Assembly: GCF_946885885.1 (NCBI RefSeq)
Contig: NZ_CAMPHN010000002.1
Coordinates: forward strand, 36,732-100,731
Direction of reading: 5' to 3'
Source of the DNA: an uncultured Pseudomonas sp.
Lineage (GTDB): Bacteria; Pseudomonadota; Gammaproteobacteria; Pseudomonadales; Pseudomonadaceae
DNA length: 64,000 bases
How positions within the stretch are numbered: position 1 is the first letter of the stretch; the number at the start of each line of letters is the position of its first letter. Under the pieces are notes generated by a model. The model saw only the letters and a list, made by a program, of their open reading frames with translations, did no database searches and was not told the origin of the DNA. The position numbers and the translations under genes are program-made. This document shows positions 62,949 through 64,000 of the stretch, one piece after another.

Positions 62949-64000
62949 TCAGTCCAGCTCGACGATGCTGGTGCCGGTCATTTCCGCCGGGACCGGCAGG
63001 CCCATCAGGGTCAGCAGGGTCGGCGCCACGTCGGCCAGAACGCCGCCTGCGCGGATGCGCGCCGGGCGTTTGCCGACATAGATGAAGGGCACCGGTTCGC
63101 AAGTGTGCGCGGTGTGCGCCTGGCCGGTGCTCTGGTCTTCCATCTGCTCGACGTTGCCGTGGTCGGCGGTGATCAGGGCTTCGCCGCCGACTTTGTCGAG
63201 CGCCTCGACGATGCGGCCGACGCAGCTGTCCAGGCATTCCACGGCCTTCACCGCGGCGCTGAACACGCCGGTATGGCCGACCATATCGCCGTTGGCGTAG
63301 TTGACCACGATCACGTCGTAACGCTGCTGCTCGATGGCTTCGACGATGCGATCGGTGACTTGCGGCGCGCTCATTTCCGGCTGCAGGTCGTAGGTGGCGA
63401 CGTCCGGCGAGGGGATCAGAATCCGTTCCTCGCCCGGGAACGGCTCTTCGCGGCCACCGGAGAAGAAGAAGGTGACGTGGGCGTATTTCTCGGTTTCGGC
63501 GATGCGCAGCTGGGTTTTGCCGTTGTTCGCCAGGTATTCGCCGAGCACATTGGTCAGGCTGGCTGGAGGGAAGGCGCAAGGCGCCGGAATGCTCGCGGCG
63601 TATTGGGTCAGAGTGACGAAGCCGGCCAGTTGCGGAACCCGGGAACGGGGGAATTCCTTGAAGTCGGGCTCGACGAAGCAGCGGCTCAGTTCGCGCGCGC
63701 GGTCGGCGCGGAAGTTCATGAATACCACGGCGTCGCCGTCTTCGACTTTCACCGGCTCGCCGAGGGTAGTGGCTTTGACGAATTCGTCGTTCTCGCCGCG
63801 CGCGTAGGCCGCTTCGAGGGCGGCCTGGGCGTTGGCTGCGTTGAATTCGCCAACACCGTCGACGATCAGTTTGTAGGCTTGTTCGACCCGGTCCCAGCGG
63901 TTGTCGCGGTCCATCGCGAAGTAGCGGCCGATCAGGCTGGCGATGCGCCCTTTGCCGAGTTTGGCGAAGGTCGCATCGAGGGTTTCGATAAAGCTTTGCG
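62949..64000 (-). CDS. gpmI: 2,3-bisphosphoglycerate-independent phosphoglycerate mutase (5' end outside window)
   Basis: C-terminal 350 residues of the glycolytic iPGM; the frame is open to the right edge (upstream of an internal ATG at 63914, in [13 protein letters not shown]). Conserved features include [51 protein letters not shown] and TADHGN. It interconverts 3- and 2-phosphoglycerate. It is the housekeeping copy and the reference for judging the diverged paralogue at 9.25-10.7 kb. Confidence 0.95.
   Translation of the reverse strand, partial: QSFIETLDATFAKLGKGRIASLIGRYFAMDRDNRWDRVEQAYKLIVDGVGEFNAANAQAALEAAYARGENDEFVKATTLGEPVKVEDGDAVVFMNFRADRARELSRCFVEPDFKEFPRSRVPQLAGFVTLTQYAASIPAPCAFPPASLTNVLGEYLANNGKTQLRIAETEKYAHVTFFFSGGREEPFPGEERILIPSPDVATYDLQPEMSAPQVTDRIVEAIEQQRYDVIVVNYANGDMVGHTGVFSAAVKAVECLDSCVGRIVEALDKVGGEALITADHGNVEQMEDQSTGQAHTAHTCEPVPFIYVGKRPARIRAGGVLADVAPTLLTLMGLPVPAEMTGTSIVELD

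Overview
The window looks like a chromosome segment of a Pseudomonas sensu lato. The right third (about 44.7-64 kb) keeps a gene order I associate with that genus: basic amino acid ABC transporter, tRNA-Phe, yggX, mutY, an asmA-family gene, hisBHAF, periplasmic binding proteins, ctpA, envC, gpmI. The middle (32.8-39.9 kb) carries the lysine/pipecolate catabolic genes of fluorescent pseudomonads: hglS, amaC, a LysR regulator, amaB, amaA. Coding density and GC are high, and start-stop overlaps are common.

Layout. 0-4.06 kb: end of an exopolysaccharide operon (GT4, GT2, WecG/TagA and acyltransferase-3 proteins). 4.6-31.5 kb: a large specialised-metabolism cluster, all on the + strand, in two blocks. 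Block 1 is an AroA-like enolpyruvyl transferase, a Pst-type ABC importer (S, C, A, B), a phosphoglycerate-mutase-like enzyme, a FAAL-ACP-KS-AT-DH-KR-ACP polyketide synthase and a KS-AT-ACP polyketide synthase. Block 2 is an ArsR regulator, an MMPL/RND exporter, a LolA-like periplasmic protein, an outer-membrane beta-barrel candidate, a GNAT protein, a transglutaminase-fold protein, a phosphonopyruvate-decarboxylase-like enzyme, an aminoethylphosphonate-transaminase-like enzyme, an ArsP-type permease and a small CC-tailed protein. A second, classical ArsR and a dual-specificity-type phosphatase follow (31.8-32.8 kb).

Interpretation of the cluster. AroA homologue + iPGM homologue + phosphonopyruvate decarboxylase homologue + PKS + ArsR is the signature described for the arseno-organic polyketide cluster of Streptomyces (the AroA-guided genome-mining work on S. 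lividans/S. coelicolor; product bisenarsan). I infer a Gram-negative version: arsenate is imported by the Pst-like system, joined to PEP (AroA-like), rearranged to arsonopyruvate (iPGM-like), decarboxylated to arsonoacetaldehyde (Ppd-like) and, as an apparent addition, transaminated to 2-aminoethylarsonate (PhnW-like). The FAAL-PKS line would make a fatty-acid-primed, malonyl-extended acyl chain. It has no thioesterase, so the transglutaminase-fold or GNAT protein may form an amide. The MMPL, LolA-like and barrel set suggests a lipid-like product carried to or through the outer membrane. A matching 14-bp site lies in front of both blocks and could be the ArsR operator. The chemistry is inferred from homology and context, not proven by sequence.

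Remainder. 32.8-39.9 kb: lysine catabolism, with an almost identical inverted repeat in front of hglS and between the LysR gene and amaB. 40-44.2 kb: a beta-lactamase-fold serine hydrolase, then a GlxA-type regulator divergent from a methyltransferase. 44.4-49.5 kb: tRNA-Thr, a methyltransferase, an amino acid importer and tRNA-Phe. 49.7-64 kb: core genes separated by several palindromic intergenic repeats, including a nested inverted-repeat structure at 59.5-59.9 kb.
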